DNA of 64,000 nucleotides from Bacteroides sp. (GTDB lineage: Bacteria; Bacteroidota; Bacteroidia; Bacteroidales; Bacteroidaceae). A model generated the notes under the pieces. It worked only from the letters and a program-made list of their open reading frames with translations, had not been told where the DNA came from and ran no database searches. Position numbers and translations under genes: made by a program. Position 1 is the stretch's first letter; each line of letters opens with the position of its first letter. Location: the NCBI GenBank assembly GCA_022648295.1, contig JALCME010000019.1, positions 40,696-104,695 on the forward strand. Direction: 5' to 3'. Of the stretch, positions 18,515 to 27,657 are shown one piece after another.

Positions 18515-18889
18515 ATGGAATTTACAGGAAAAATCATTGCTATACTCCCGGCAAGAGGTGGAGTGTCAAAATCAGGCAACGAATGGAAAGCACAAGAATA
18601 TGTTATAGAAGATCACGGACAGTATCCAAAGCGAATGTGCTTCGACATCTTTGGAACTGATAAAATAGAATCTTTCAACATTCAAATGGGGGAGGAATTA
18701 ACTGTCTCTTTTGATATTGATGCCCGTCAATGGCAAGACAGATGGTTTAACAGTATACGCGCATGGAAGATTGACCGCGTAAATGCCACGGCTGCGGCAC
18801 AAGCACCAGGTGCTCCGGTTCCCCCTCCAACACCATCACCAGTTCCTGAATTTCTTGCAGGAGATGCAAAAGATGATCTTCCTTTTTAA
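18515..18889 (+). CDS. DUF3127 protein with SSB-like acidic tail
   Basis: A 124-residue protein. Residues 1-90 form a small all-beta domain (MEFTGKIIAILPARGG, EWKAQEYVIEDHG, FDIFGTDKIESFNI, WFNSIRAWKIDRV) that corresponds to DUF3127 and looks OB-fold-like. It is followed by a Pro/Ala-rich linker and ends DDLPF, the same five residues that end the SSB at 41493-41960. In SSB this tip docks repair and replication proteins. A single-stranded DNA role is therefore inferred from the tail and from the neighbouring divergent dnaN, not from a known activity. Confidence 0.8.
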   Translation: MEFTGKIIAILPARGGVSKSGNEWKAQEYVIEDHGQYPKRMCFDIFGTDKIESFNIQMGEELTVSFDIDARQWQDRWFNSIRAWKIDRVNATAAAQAPGAPVPPPTPSPVPEFLAGDAKDDLPF

Positions 18890-18916
18890 TATACTTATAT
18901 TTACACGATATAAACT

Positions 18917-20548
18917 CTATTCTTTGTTATAAAGTAACACGATATTAGGATAAACAACTCCATTATTACATGTAAATTGTATGCAAAGAATAAAATGGCG
19001 GAAAAAAGAAGACTGTCGAAAGAAGAAATTGGGGATCAGTCTTGCATAAGCTTCCGGCTGATAGGACATTTTTTTCATATCTGCCATTATCATAAAATTA
19101 TATAAAGGGGACAAACTTCCTATACCCTCTTCATAGGATGGCGTCCCCTTTAAAATATTATTTTCTTCCATAGCTTCAACATACTCCATCAAGCTATCTA
19201 CATCAAGGGCTATCAACAAATCACCATGATAGAAACATGCATATGAAGTAGCCTGCTGGGTGATGCCCGTTAATTGAGTAAGTAGAGCATTACCAATCAA
19301 CGAGTATAAATGACAGCCTGTCTTCTTAAAAAAAGAGTCGGATTTTACCAAATGTTGTGATGCTGGCAAATGTCCATTACTAGAAGTAGAATTGAGTAAG
19401 ATCCGTAAATAAATTTCCGCCTGTTTTGCATTTTTCATAGGAATACTCAAAATAGCACAAGGATCTGCTTTCAACGTATCTTTGGATTGAAATAGGCACG
19501 AAACAATCTGCTTTCCTCCATAAGACTTTAAAAAACTGATCCACTCCCTATCCTTTGTTTTAACATCATCAGAATAATTAGCCTTTACATAGGCCTGTTT
19601 TGCTGTAAACTCCAGCATAGTATCCATATCAGAAACAGCCCAGCAATCATAGAAGAATGTAGAAGCAGGTAATTTTTCGCCAAAGAAGCCTTCTACCGGT
19701 TCCTGATTCCGTACTGCCTTTGAAAAAGTCATCGCAGTATCTGCATCATAGCTTATTCCTGAACAATATATGGCATTTTCATTTAATTTCAATTCAAATT
19801 CAGTCCAACTCCCCAAATATGACTGTAAGCAAAGGCTGCCTGTTTTTTTCCCCATATTCACCGCATTCATACGAACATAAATCAGAGCTTCAGCATTAGC
19901 GACCTTCCCTTTATGTATAATATTACGGAAAGAAGACAGATCTATTAATGATCTTTTAGCATATTGAGCATCAATCACCTGCTCTACCAAACGCTTTTGA
20001 AAACTGACTACCAAAAATCGGGAAGTAAGATAGGATGCAAGAAACCGCCCGTCAGACATAGAATATATTTTAATTTCTTTCCCTTTATAATCAAAAATCT
20101 TCACAGGAAAAGTATTAGAACAATATTTTTTTATAAAATTCTCTACCAGCTCATAATCACCGGAACCTAAACTACAGTATAATACTTGATTCAATGGATT
20201 ATCCGGCTCATGAAAACTAATGATCATTTTACTCATCTGCCGGCTTAGTCCATGAGGTGTCTCGTCCAACAAAGTATGCAGATAGCTTTTTAAAGCAACA
20301 AATATATCTGAAACATATAGAAAATGATTATCCTGACTACATTTCAAATGCTTAATTCTTTGTATCAATTCCGCCATATGATCTGTTTCAACAACAGCTA
20401 TGGCATTCTGCGGGACTAACGAATATAGGTTAAAGTCTTTTTGCCTTTCAACAGCATTCAATCGGAAAAATGAATATACGCCAAATCCCGTGCATAATAA
20501 TGCTACGGATATTATAACAGCTATTTTTATCAGGGAACGTATCTTCAT
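18917..20548 (-). CDS. DUF3352-like membrane-anchored protein
   Basis: A 543-residue protein with one N-terminal membrane anchor (IKIAVIISVALLCTGFGVYSFF, residues about 7-28 in part) and a large extracytoplasmic domain. The beginning LVPQNAIAVVETDHMAELIQ resembles the opening of DUF3352 proteins, which are of unknown function. Cysteines are scattered and no enzymatic motif is seen. It converges on the DUF3127 gene with only 27 nt between, and lies about 95 nt downstream of the PhnP-like gene on the same strand. Confidence 0.6.
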   Translation of the reverse strand: MKIRSLIKIAVIISVALLCTGFGVYSFFRLNAVERQKDFNLYSLVPQNAIAVVETDHMAELIQRIKHLKCSQDNHFLYVSDIFVALKSYLHTLLDETPHGLSRQMSKMIISFHEPDNPLNQVLYCSLGSGDYELVENFIKKYCSNTFPVKIFDYKGKEIKIYSMSDGRFLASYLTSRFLVVSFQKRLVEQVIDAQYAKRSLIDLSSFRNIIHKGKVANAEALIYVRMNAVNMGKKTGSLCLQSYLGSWTEFELKLNENAIYCSGISYDADTAMTFSKAVRNQEPVEGFFGEKLPASTFFYDCWAVSDMDTMLEFTAKQAYVKANYSDDVKTKDREWISFLKSYGGKQIVSCLFQSKDTLKADPCAILSIPMKNAKQAEIYLRILLNSTSSNGHLPASQHLVKSDSFFKKTGCHLYSLIGNALLTQLTGITQQATSYACFYHGDLLIALDVDSLMEYVEAMEENNILKGTPSYEEGIGSLSPLYNFMIMADMKKMSYQPEAYARLIPNFFFRQSSFFRHFILCIQFTCNNGVVYPNIVLLYNKE

Positions 20549-20642
20549 AGCCTTTCAAACATCAAGTTTTGGCAAAAATAGCAATTATCACTAATAAAAC
20601 AAAACAAATGTTTAAAAATGCATATAAAAACGCAAATATCTT

Positions 20643-21407
20643 TTATAATTCAATAGTTAATCCATCAAAGGCTAAGTGAACATGAGGAGGAAGAGTCTTT
20701 TCTGTTTCCGCGTGTAAACCAGCCTGATGACTCATATGGACAAAATAAGTTTCACGGGCATCAATGCGCTTAGCTGCAATTAACGCCTCTGAGATATTTT
20801 GATGAGTAGCATGGGATTGAGGACGTAAGGCATTCATTATTAAAATATCCAGATTATGCAATTGTTTATAAGACTCATCCGGCATGGTCAACATATCAGT
20901 AATATAAGCTATGCGACCGCCAATACGATAGCCTAATATGGGTAACTTACCATGCATTACAAGAAAAGGTAAGATTTCAGTGTGATTAATGTAGAAAGCC
21001 TTCCCCGGCTCAACTTCCTGCAAAGAAATCTGAGGAGCGCCCGGATACCGATGTTCAGTAAAACAATAGGGCATTCTCACTCGTAAATGGGCAGCAGTAT
21101 ATGAATTTAGAAATATCGGAATCTCGCCAAAACGACAAAAGGGACGTAAATCATCCAAGCCTCCCACATGATCATAATGCTCATGAGTAATAAGCACTCC
21201 GTCAATCTTTTCAAATGAAGAGATTCGTAACATTTGTTCACGAAAATCCGGTCCACAGTCAATCAAAATAGTTGTATCATCAGTATGCACCAATGAAGAA
21301 GTGCGTAACCGATTGTCTCGCGGATCAACAGATGTACATACCGGACATTTACACCCAATCTCCGGAACTCCCGTCGACGTTCCGCTACCTAATATTCTTA
21401 TCTTCAT
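20643..21407 (-). CDS. PhnP-like metallo-beta-lactamase-fold hydrolase
   Basis: A 254-residue MBL-fold phosphodiesterase-type enzyme. It opens MKIRILGSGTSTGVPEIGC, has a CKCPVC cysteine pair typical of PhnP-type proteins, the HxHxDH metal motif in THEHYDHVGGLDDLRPF, the third-ligand region MHGKLPILGYRI, the bridging Asp in YITDM, and a final His in VHMSHQAGLH. PhnP cleaves cyclic ribose phosphates; the exact substrate here is unknown. It starts 26 nt after murB and probably ends the operon that begins with threonine dehydrogenase. Confidence 0.88.
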   Translation of the reverse strand: MKIRILGSGTSTGVPEIGCKCPVCTSVDPRDNRLRTSSLVHTDDTTILIDCGPDFREQMLRISSFEKIDGVLITHEHYDHVGGLDDLRPFCRFGEIPIFLNSYTAAHLRVRMPYCFTEHRYPGAPQISLQEVEPGKAFYINHTEILPFLVMHGKLPILGYRIGGRIAYITDMLTMPDESYKQLHNLDILIMNALRPQSHATHQNISEALIAAKRIDARETYFVHMSHQAGLHAETEKTLPPHVHLAFDGLTIEL

Positions 21408-21433
21408 ATCGTATATCTTTTCACCTTTACCTT

Positions 21434-22447
21434 CTAACTTACAAAATTAACTTCCGGATATATATCAATGCCAAATTTGACCCGGACGGAATTTTGTATT
21501 GCCTCCGAAAGAGCTACAACATCCGCTCCCGTAGCTCCCCCCTTATTTACCAATACCAATGCTTGCTTATCATATACAGCAACCGGACCAAGTGATTTCC
21601 CTTTCCATCCGCACTGCTCTATTAACCACCCTGCGGGAATTTTCACTTGTTCGGAATTTAGTTTATAATGAGGTATATCCTTATATACCTTTTGCAAAGC
21701 CCCAAATTGTGCATTGGGCACAATAGGATTTATAAAGAAACTACCTGCATTACCGAGCTCTTCAGGGTCAGGCAATTTTTTTCTACGGATATCAATGATT
21801 AATTGCCGGACTGTTTTTAAAGTTATAGAGGGATATTTTTCTATTTCCTGACGAATAGTACCGTAATCAAGACAATAATGTGCTTTCTTACTCAAGCTAT
21901 AATTGACATAAGTAACAAATGTTTGTTTCATTTCCGGACGTTTGAAAAGACTGCCTCTATAAACATATTCACACTCATTAGTCCTAAAAACACATTCTTT
22001 TCCAGAAAGGTTTATTGTTTCTACAGAAGAAATCAAATCTTTTACCTCAACTCCATAAGCACCTATATTTTGCACCGCACTGGCGCCAACTTCACCAGGG
22101 ATAAGTGAGAGGTTTTCTGCACCATACCATCCATGTTCCACACAATAAGCGACAAAATCATCCCATACTACTCCTGAACCGACACGTACCGAAACTACCT
22201 CGTCATCTTCACCAATCACTTCAATTCCCTTAATACAAGAATGCAGTATCGTTCCTTTATAATCAGAGGTGAATAAGAGATTACTTCCCGCTCCAATATG
22301 CAAACATGGAGTAGTTATAGTCCCATTTAATATTAAGTCTTTTAATTCCTTTACCGAGTTATACTCCACAAAAATGGCAGCCTTGGCATCCACACCAAAT
22401 GTATTCCGCGCTTTTAGAGAATAATCTTTATATACTTGTATCTTCAT
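21434..22447 (-). CDS. murB: UDP-N-acetylmuramate dehydrogenase
   Basis: Reduces UDP-GlcNAc-enolpyruvate to UDP-MurNAc with NADPH and FAD in peptidoglycan precursor synthesis. FAD-binding segments [13 protein letters not shown] and [23 protein letters not shown] are clear, as are the YRGSLFK region, the catalytic serine in [11 protein letters not shown], and the C-terminal glutamate in IYPEVNF. I start at the ATG of 22445-22447 ([11 protein letters not shown]); a longer frame to 22507 has an atypical Gly-rich leader. The first 20 nt overlap the end of the DUF4348 gene, implying coupling. Confidence 0.96.
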   Translation of the reverse strand: MKIQVYKDYSLKARNTFGVDAKAAIFVEYNSVKELKDLILNGTITTPCLHIGAGSNLLFTSDYKGTILHSCIKGIEVIGEDDEVVSVRVGSGVVWDDFVAYCVEHGWYGAENLSLIPGEVGASAVQNIGAYGVEVKDLISSVETINLSGKECVFRTNECEYVYRGSLFKRPEMKQTFVTYVNYSLSKKAHYCLDYGTIRQEIEKYPSITLKTVRQLIIDIRRKKLPDPEELGNAGSFFINPIVPNAQFGALQKVYKDIPHYKLNSEQVKIPAGWLIEQCGWKGKSLGPVAVYDKQALVLVNKGGATGADVVALSEAIQNSVRVKFGIDIYPEVNFVS

Positions 22448-23276
22448 ATTTATACAGTTCCCATTCCCCTCCCCGTTTCCGGAAATAGAAAACATTGGAA
22501 TACCCATTTCCTATTCCATTTACCTTCAAAATTTTATTATTTGACTGATCCTCATTTTTCTGCCCATAATTGATATTGGACAATCTATCTACAGGCAGTA
22601 CAGGCCGAAAAGCATACCATTGATTCAAACTCATTGTCGTTTCCAAAATAGAAAATTCGTCATCAGGATCAATAGTTATATATTGCAAAGGATCACAGAT
22701 TCGTTTACTCTGAAAAATGCTATCAGTTACAAAGCGTGTATAAAAATCCACAAAATCTTCGTTTTCACTCTTCTCTATCGGACGAAGTTTAATAGCCTCC
22801 AACATCCATGCTCCCTTTATGCGCTTGAAATAATATTTCTTCACCATTCGGGTTTTTAGAAAGAGCCATTCCACTTGCACCGAAGTTAGGGAAGTATCCC
22901 CGACCAAATCCATATCATTTTCATTATCAAAAAGTAAAGTATAAAAACTTTGCTTCGAAAATAAATAATCATGCTTCCAATACTTTTCTTCTATTTTAGA
23001 AGAAGCATCGCCATTAAAATAAGGCAAAGGGAACTTTGTCCGTTGTAATTGTAATGCGTCATCTGACGCGTAATTATAAATAAAATCATCAAAGGATTCA
23101 TCAGCCTCTATCGGTTTAGGCTCTTCCTTCGCTTTAGTATGCTGTACAGTATCCACTTTATGAGTAGCAGAATCCACCATACTGGTTATCGTCACAAAAG
23201 GATCAATCTTTGTCTTCTTGTTTTCACAAGAAAGCAAAAAAGCAAGTAAACATAGCATCCATCCTATCTGTTTCAT
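22428..23276 (-). CDS. DUF4348 lipoprotein
   Basis: A 282-residue lipoprotein: signal peptide [20 protein letters not shown] with the lipobox LLSC and Cys at residue 17. The mature region [22 protein letters not shown] and the later [10 protein letters not shown] and [14 protein letters not shown] segments match DUF4348, a Bacteroidales family of unknown function. A lysine/acid-rich linker follows the lipidated Cys. It lies 19 nt after threonine dehydrogenase and overlaps murB by 20 nt. Confidence 0.85.
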   Translation of the reverse strand: MKQIGWMLCLLAFLLSCENKKTKIDPFVTITSMVDSATHKVDTVQHTKAKEEPKPIEADESFDDFIYNYASDDALQLQRTKFPLPYFNGDASSKIEEKYWKHDYLFSKQSFYTLLFDNENDMDLVGDTSLTSVQVEWLFLKTRMVKKYYFKRIKGAWMLEAIKLRPIEKSENEDFVDFYTRFVTDSIFQSKRICDPLQYITIDPDDEFSILETTMSLNQWYAFRPVLPVDRLSNINYGQKNEDQSNNKILKVNGIGNGYSNVFYFRKRGGEWELYKYEDTSI

Positions 23277-23295
23277 CTTTTTTGAGGCCTTACGG

Positions 23296-24252
23296 TCACT
23301 TATTAAATTTTGCTTTTAATTTTTCAAGCATATCTACGGTCATTGTATCCAGATCATATTTTGGACTCCATCCCCATTCTTCCCGGGCGCAGGTATCATC
23401 CAAACAATCTGGCCAACTATCTGCGATAGATTGCTTCAAAGAATCTACTTCATATACCATTCTAAAATCCGGCACATATTTCTTTATAGTTGCATAAATA
23501 ACTTCTGGTGAGAAGCTCATGGCAGTTATATTAAATGAATTACGATGCTTTAAATGGGAAGGATCTACTTCCATCAAAGAGATTGCCGCATTTAGAGCAT
23601 CAGGCATATACATCATATCCATTAAAGTTCCTTCCCTTAATGGACAAACGAATGTTTCTCCTTTCACTGCCGCGTAATATATATCCACAGCATAGTCCGT
23701 CGTACCACCTCCCGGAGGTGTCACATTGGAAATAATACCGGGAAAGCGTACAGAACGAGTATCAACTCCATACTTCATATGATAATAATCACTCAACAGC
23801 TCTGTCGTTACTTTCGTCACTCCATACATCGTATGAGGTCTTTGAATAGTATCCTGAGGAGTTTTAACATGTGGAGTTTCGGTACCAAACGATCCGATTG
23901 AACTCGGAGTAAAAACCGCACATTTACATTTACGAGCTACTTCCAAAACATTCCATAGTCCATCAATACCCACTTTCCACGCTAATGCAGGTTTACTTTC
24001 AGCAACCACTGATAGCAAAGCCGCTAAATTATAGATTGCATCTATGTGGTATTTGTTCACCGTTGATTCTATTGCATCACAATCCGTTACATCAACAATA
24101 GCGGAAGGCCCAGACTCTTTTAACTCACCTTTAGGTTCTGCCCCTGTCACATAACCTGCTATAACTTGGCTGTTTCCATAACGCCTGCGCAACTCCATTG
24201 TAAGTTCTGAACCGATTTGTCCGGTAGAACCAATTACCAAAATGTTTTTCAT
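23296..24252 (-). CDS. L-threonine 3-dehydrogenase, short-chain (epimerase-like) type
   Basis: A 318-residue extended SDR protein. The NAD motif GSTGQIGSELTMELRRR opens the protein and the catalytic Tyr-x3-Lys is in MYGVTKVTTELL, with an upstream Ser region TPSSIGSFG. The N-terminus and the TTDYAVDIYYAAVKG segment match the epimerase-like threonine dehydrogenases, which oxidise threonine to 2-amino-3-ketobutyrate. The divergent neighbour kbl cleaves that product, so the pair forms the threonine-to-glycine pathway. A TATCTTTG box on the minus strand at 24292-24299 precedes it. Confidence 0.92.
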   Translation of the reverse strand: MKNILVIGSTGQIGSELTMELRRRYGNSQVIAGYVTGAEPKGELKESGPSAIVDVTDCDAIESTVNKYHIDAIYNLAALLSVVAESKPALAWKVGIDGLWNVLEVARKCKCAVFTPSSIGSFGTETPHVKTPQDTIQRPHTMYGVTKVTTELLSDYYHMKYGVDTRSVRFPGIISNVTPPGGGTTDYAVDIYYAAVKGETFVCPLREGTLMDMMYMPDALNAAISLMEVDPSHLKHRNSFNITAMSFSPEVIYATIKKYVPDFRMVYEVDSLKQSIADSWPDCLDDTCAREEWGWSPKYDLDTMTVDMLEKLKAKFNK

Positions 24253-24291
24253 TTATCTTTCTTCTAAAATCATTCTCTAAAATATGAGACG

Positions 24292-24299
24292 CAAAGATA
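24292..24299 (-). promoter_or_regulatory. Bacteroides -7 box for the threonine dehydrogenase operon
   Basis: CAAAGATA on the plus strand reads TATCTTTG on the minus strand, 40 nt before the ATG at 24252. Confidence 0.6.
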
Positions 24300-24333
24300 A
24301 ACACTTTTTTCTCATTTTTCTATGAAGTTTCTA

Positions 24334-24364
24334 TTGTTTATTCGAACAAAAATCGTGTACTTTG
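24334..24364 (+). promoter_or_regulatory. Promoter candidate for kbl
   Basis: TTG at 24334-24336 followed 21 nt later by TACTTTG at 24358-24364, which is one base shorter than the TAnnTTTG consensus. It stands back to back with the divergent threonine dehydrogenase promoter, 44 nt before the kbl ATG. Confidence 0.45.
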
Positions 24365-24407
24365 TATCATTAAGCAATAGTATAACAATCATTTAAATTA
24401 CAACACT

Positions 24408-25595
24408 ATGTACGGTAAAATAAAAGAATATTTAAGCAATACACTTGCTGAAATTAAAGAAGCCGGACTCTATAAAGAGGAACGCTTGATTGAAAGTGCA
24501 CAACAAGCTGCTATAACAGTAAAAGGAAAAGAGGTTCTAAACTTTTGTGCAAATAACTATCTGGGACTATCCAGCCATCCACAATTAATTGCCGCGGCAA
24601 AGAAAATGATGGATCAACGAGGATATGGCATGTCCTCCGTACGTTTTATCTGTGGAACTCAAGATATTCACAAAGAATTAGAAGCTGCAATTTCTGATTA
24701 TTTCCAAACAGAAGACACTATATTGTATGCAGCTTGCTTTGATGCTAACGGAGGAGTCTTTGAACCGCTATTTTCCGAAGAAGATGCAATTATCTCGGAT
24801 GCCCTAAATCATGCTTCTATCATTGACGGAGTACGCTTGTGTAAGGCAAAACGTTATCGTTATGCTAATGCTGATATGAAAGAACTGGAAAAATGCCTTC
24901 AGGAAGCACAAGCTCAGCGCTTCCGCATCATTGTTACAGACGGGGTGTTTTCAATGGACGGCAATGTAGCACCAATGGACAAGATATGTGATTTAGCTGA
25001 AAAATATGATGCCATGGTTATGGTGGACGAATCTCATTCTGCCGGCGTTGTAGGTCCGACAGGACATGGCGTTAGCGAATTATTCCATACTCATGGTCGT
25101 GTGGATATTTATACGGGAACACTGGGAAAAGCTTTTGGAGGTGCTATGGGAGGATTTACTACCGGACGTAAAGAAATCATTGACTTATTACGCCAACGTA
25201 GCCGTCCATATCTTTTTTCCAACTCCGTAGCCCCTGCCGTTGTAGGTGCCGGCATTGAAGTATTTAAAATCCTGAAAAAAGACAACTCCCTCCACGACAA
25301 ACTTGTAGAAAACGTAAACTACTTCCGTGATAAAATGACAGCAGCAGGCTTTGACATCAAACCGACACAAAGTGCCATATGCGCGGTCATGCTGTATGAT
25401 GCAAAATTATCACAAATTTATGCTGCACGTATGCAGGAAGAAGGTATCTACGTTACAGGTTTCTATTACCCCGTTGTACCTAAAGGGCAAGCACGAATCC
25501 GTGTCCAAATTTCAGCCGGACATCAAAAAGAACACTTGGACAAATGCATTGCTGCTTTTATAAAAATAGGTAAAGAACTAAAAGTCCTACAATAA
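24408..25595 (+). CDS. kbl: Glycine C-acetyltransferase (2-amino-3-ketobutyrate CoA ligase)
   Basis: A 395-residue alpha-oxoamine synthase that splits 2-amino-3-ketobutyrate with CoA into glycine and acetyl-CoA. The fold-type I PLP signatures are clear: NNYLGLSSHPQLI, the RFICGTQDIHKELE segment, VDESHSAGVVGPTGHG with the Asp that contacts PLP nitrogen, and the Schiff-base lysine in YTGTLGKAFGGAMGG. Length is standard. It is divergent from the threonine dehydrogenase gene and followed by a long hairpin terminator. Confidence 0.96.
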   Translation: MYGKIKEYLSNTLAEIKEAGLYKEERLIESAQQAAITVKGKEVLNFCANNYLGLSSHPQLIAAAKKMMDQRGYGMSSVRFICGTQDIHKELEAAISDYFQTEDTILYAACFDANGGVFEPLFSEEDAIISDALNHASIIDGVRLCKAKRYRYANADMKELEKCLQEAQAQRFRIIVTDGVFSMDGNVAPMDKICDLAEKYDAMVMVDESHSAGVVGPTGHGVSELFHTHGRVDIYTGTLGKAFGGAMGGFTTGRKEIIDLLRQRSRPYLFSNSVAPAVVGAGIEVFKILKKDNSLHDKLVENVNYFRDKMTAAGFDIKPTQSAICAVMLYDAKLSQIYAARMQEEGIYVTGFYYPVVPKGQARIRVQISAGHQKEHLDKCIAAFIKIGKELKVLQ

Positions 25596-25620
25596 CAGAA
25601 CTCCGGGGACTCGTATCATA

Positions 25621-25712
25621 AAAAGAAACTGTACCAAAAGCCTAAAATCAGCCTCTTCTTTAAACTACAGAAGAGAAAAGATTCAAAATAGACTTTTAGT
25701 ACAGTTTCTTTT
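25621..25712. terminator. Long bidirectional terminator
   Basis: AAAAGAAACTGTAC (25621-25634) pairs perfectly with GTACAGTTTCTTTT (25699-25712); an inner CTCTTCT/AGAAGAG hairpin sits inside. It separates the converging kbl and ferritin genes. Confidence 0.8.
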
Positions 25713-25730
25713 TATCTTGCAAATAACAAT

Positions 25731-26213
25731 CTATTTGCGTTCGCCCAACTTTGCATCTAGAAAGAGTATGCCTGTATTACCGGCTTTCTTCACCATATCA
25801 GCAATTCCCTTAGTCATTGCTTCTTCCTCAACTTGTTCACGTACAAATCCCCATAGGAAATCTTGAGATGCTTTATCTTTTTCCGAAGCGGCTACATCCA
25901 CCAACTTATCAATCATTTCAGAAATACGAACTTCATGTTTATAAACCTGTTCAAAAAGTTCTGCCGGAGAACCAAAATCGTTGGGTACCACATCAACTTT
26001 ATCTACCTTAGCTTCTCCACCACGCTTAATCACATAATCAGCCAAAGCGCAAGCATGTTCACTTTCCTCAATCCATTGCTTTTTCAACCATTTTGCCATG
26101 CCAGGATATCCTTCCTTCTCCATATGAAACGACATAGACAAATACAAATTAGCTGACCATAATTCAGCTGTAATCTGTTCATTAATCGCATTCTGTAGTT
26201 TTTCAGTAATCAT
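25731..26213 (-). CDS. ftnA: Bacterial non-heme ferritin
   Basis: A 160-residue ferritin that stores iron as a mineral core in a 24-subunit cage. Ferroxidase ligands are visible in EQITAELWSANLYLSMSF (Glu at about 17), in KQWIEESEHACALADYVIKR (Glu-Glu and His around 50-54) and in the late FVREQVEEEAMTKGI helix. The four-helix layout and length match FtnA. The upstream 106 nt are very AT-rich, and no clean TAnnTTTG box or iron-regulator site could be assigned. Confidence 0.96.
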   Translation of the reverse strand: MITEKLQNAINEQITAELWSANLYLSMSFHMEKEGYPGMAKWLKKQWIEESEHACALADYVIKRGGEAKVDKVDVVPNDFGSPAELFEQVYKHEVRISEMIDKLVDVAASEKDKASQDFLWGFVREQVEEEAMTKGIADMVKKAGNTGILFLDAKLGERK

Positions 26214-26319
26214 AATAGTATTTATTTAATAAAGTAATTAATAATTAAACATGCACCTATATATGCATTGTTCAATATATAACCTTTTTTAATTAAATAA
26301 ATAATCAAGATCTAATAGA

Positions 26320-27480
26320 CTACACTAATTCTTCAGAAACATACCCCTGAGGTAATTCGCGACAATTATAGCTCGAAGCCATTATTTCACCATATGCACC
26401 GGCTGAACGGAGTGCTATAAGATCTCCCCGCTTTACACGGTTCAAATCAATCGCCTTACCAAAAACATCAGAAGATTCACAGATGGGGCCTACTACATCA
26501 TAAGTTTCAACAGCCTCATCCGATGTAATATTCTCGATTTTATGATAGGCCTGATATAATGCCGGACGTATCAAATCGGTCATTCCCGCATCCAGAATAG
26601 CGAATTGTTTGTTGGTACCTTGTTTCACATACAAAACCTTCGATATGAGTGATCCACACTGCCCCACCATAGAACGTCCCAACTCAAAATGAAGAGTCTG
26701 ATATGAGCGCAACTTCAAATGTTCTGCATATGTCACAAAGTAATTTTGAAAATTCGGTACGGCTTGACGATTAGGATGTTGATAATCTATCCCTAAACCT
26801 CCTCCTACATTTATATAATCAATACGAATCCGGCGGGCTTCTAATTTATCCTGTAACTCATTAATACGATTACATAAAGCAATATAATCACCCATGTCAA
26901 GAATTTGAGAGCCAATATGGAAATGCAGCCCGATAAATTTCACATTTTTCATTTCCAATGCAACATCTACCACCTTATCCATATCCTGCATACTTATGCC
27001 GAATTTATTTTCAGCCAGTCCTGTAGTTATATTAGCATGGGTATGAGCCCCAACATTGGGATTAATGCGAAAAGCGACATTTGCAGTTTTTCCTTTAGCA
27101 GCAGCTAGCTCATTGATCACTTCCAACTCCGGAATAGACTCTACATTAAAGCAAAAGATATCATAATCAAGAGCTAAATTAATTTCCCAATCTGCCTTAC
27201 CAACACCGGCAAACACAATCTTTTTAACTGGAAAACCTGCTTTAATAGCTGCTTTAATTTCTCCACCACTCACACAATCCGCTCCAAATCCATTTTCACG
27301 AATAATAGATAGGACTTTATGATTAGCATTAGCTTTTACTGCATAATGAACAGCATAACTACTATATTTCTTTAACTCATCACGCACGCAAGTAAGTGTA
27401 TTACGTAATAAATCCGTATCATAATAATAAAACGGTGTACGCAATTCCCTGAATTTATTTATAGGAAATATTCCTTTCAT
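26320..27480 (-). CDS. lysA: Diaminopimelate decarboxylase
   Basis: The last enzyme of lysine synthesis, converting meso-diaminopimelate to lysine with PLP. The fold-type III barrel has the PLP lysine in VHYAVKANANHKVL, the glycine-rich phosphate loop in INVGGGLGIDY, HFHIGSQI, and the C-terminal active-site segments CESSDVFGK and GAYGEIMASSYN. I start at the ATG of 27478-27480 (MKGIFPINKF); a GTG start ten codons upstream is less likely. About 386 residues, normal for the short form. Just downstream of lysC on the same strand but separated from it by a terminator at 27526-27556. Confidence 0.95.
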   Translation of the reverse strand: MKGIFPINKFRELRTPFYYYDTDLLRNTLTCVRDELKKYSSYAVHYAVKANANHKVLSIIRENGFGADCVSGGEIKAAIKAGFPVKKIVFAGVGKADWEINLALDYDIFCFNVESIPELEVINELAAAKGKTANVAFRINPNVGAHTHANITTGLAENKFGISMQDMDKVVDVALEMKNVKFIGLHFHIGSQILDMGDYIALCNRINELQDKLEARRIRIDYINVGGGLGIDYQHPNRQAVPNFQNYFVTYAEHLKLRSYQTLHFELGRSMVGQCGSLISKVLYVKQGTNKQFAILDAGMTDLIRPALYQAYHKIENITSDEAVETYDVVGPICESSDVFGKAIDLNRVKRGDLIALRSAGAYGEIMASSYNCRELPQGYVSEELV

Positions 27481-27525
27481 ACAATCTAATTTACAAAAAG
27501 TTATTATCACATATATTATGAAAGA

Positions 27526-27560
27526 AAAAGGCTGTCACACACAGAGATAGCCTTTTCCTC
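27526..27560 (-). terminator. Terminator after lysC
   Basis: AAAAGGCT (27526-27533) pairs with AGCCTTTT (27549-27556). Read on the minus strand the stem is followed by TTTTTCTTTC, a good U-rich tail for transcripts leaving lysC. Confidence 0.75.
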
Positions 27561-27657
27561 AAATTCTATTTTCTTTTACCTAAAGTAGCAAGGTCTCTTC
27601 ATTGATATAGAAACGACAAACACATTCCCTTTCCCGGGAATTATTTATATTTCTTTT

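Noticed and set aside
25814..26160. Plus-strand ORFs antisense to ferritin
   Set aside because: They mirror the ferritin coding frame and have no independent support.
27526..27560. Lysine riboswitch upstream of lysA
   Set aside because: Only a simple hairpin with a U tail on the minus strand is visible, which is explained as the lysC terminator; no riboswitch core is seen.
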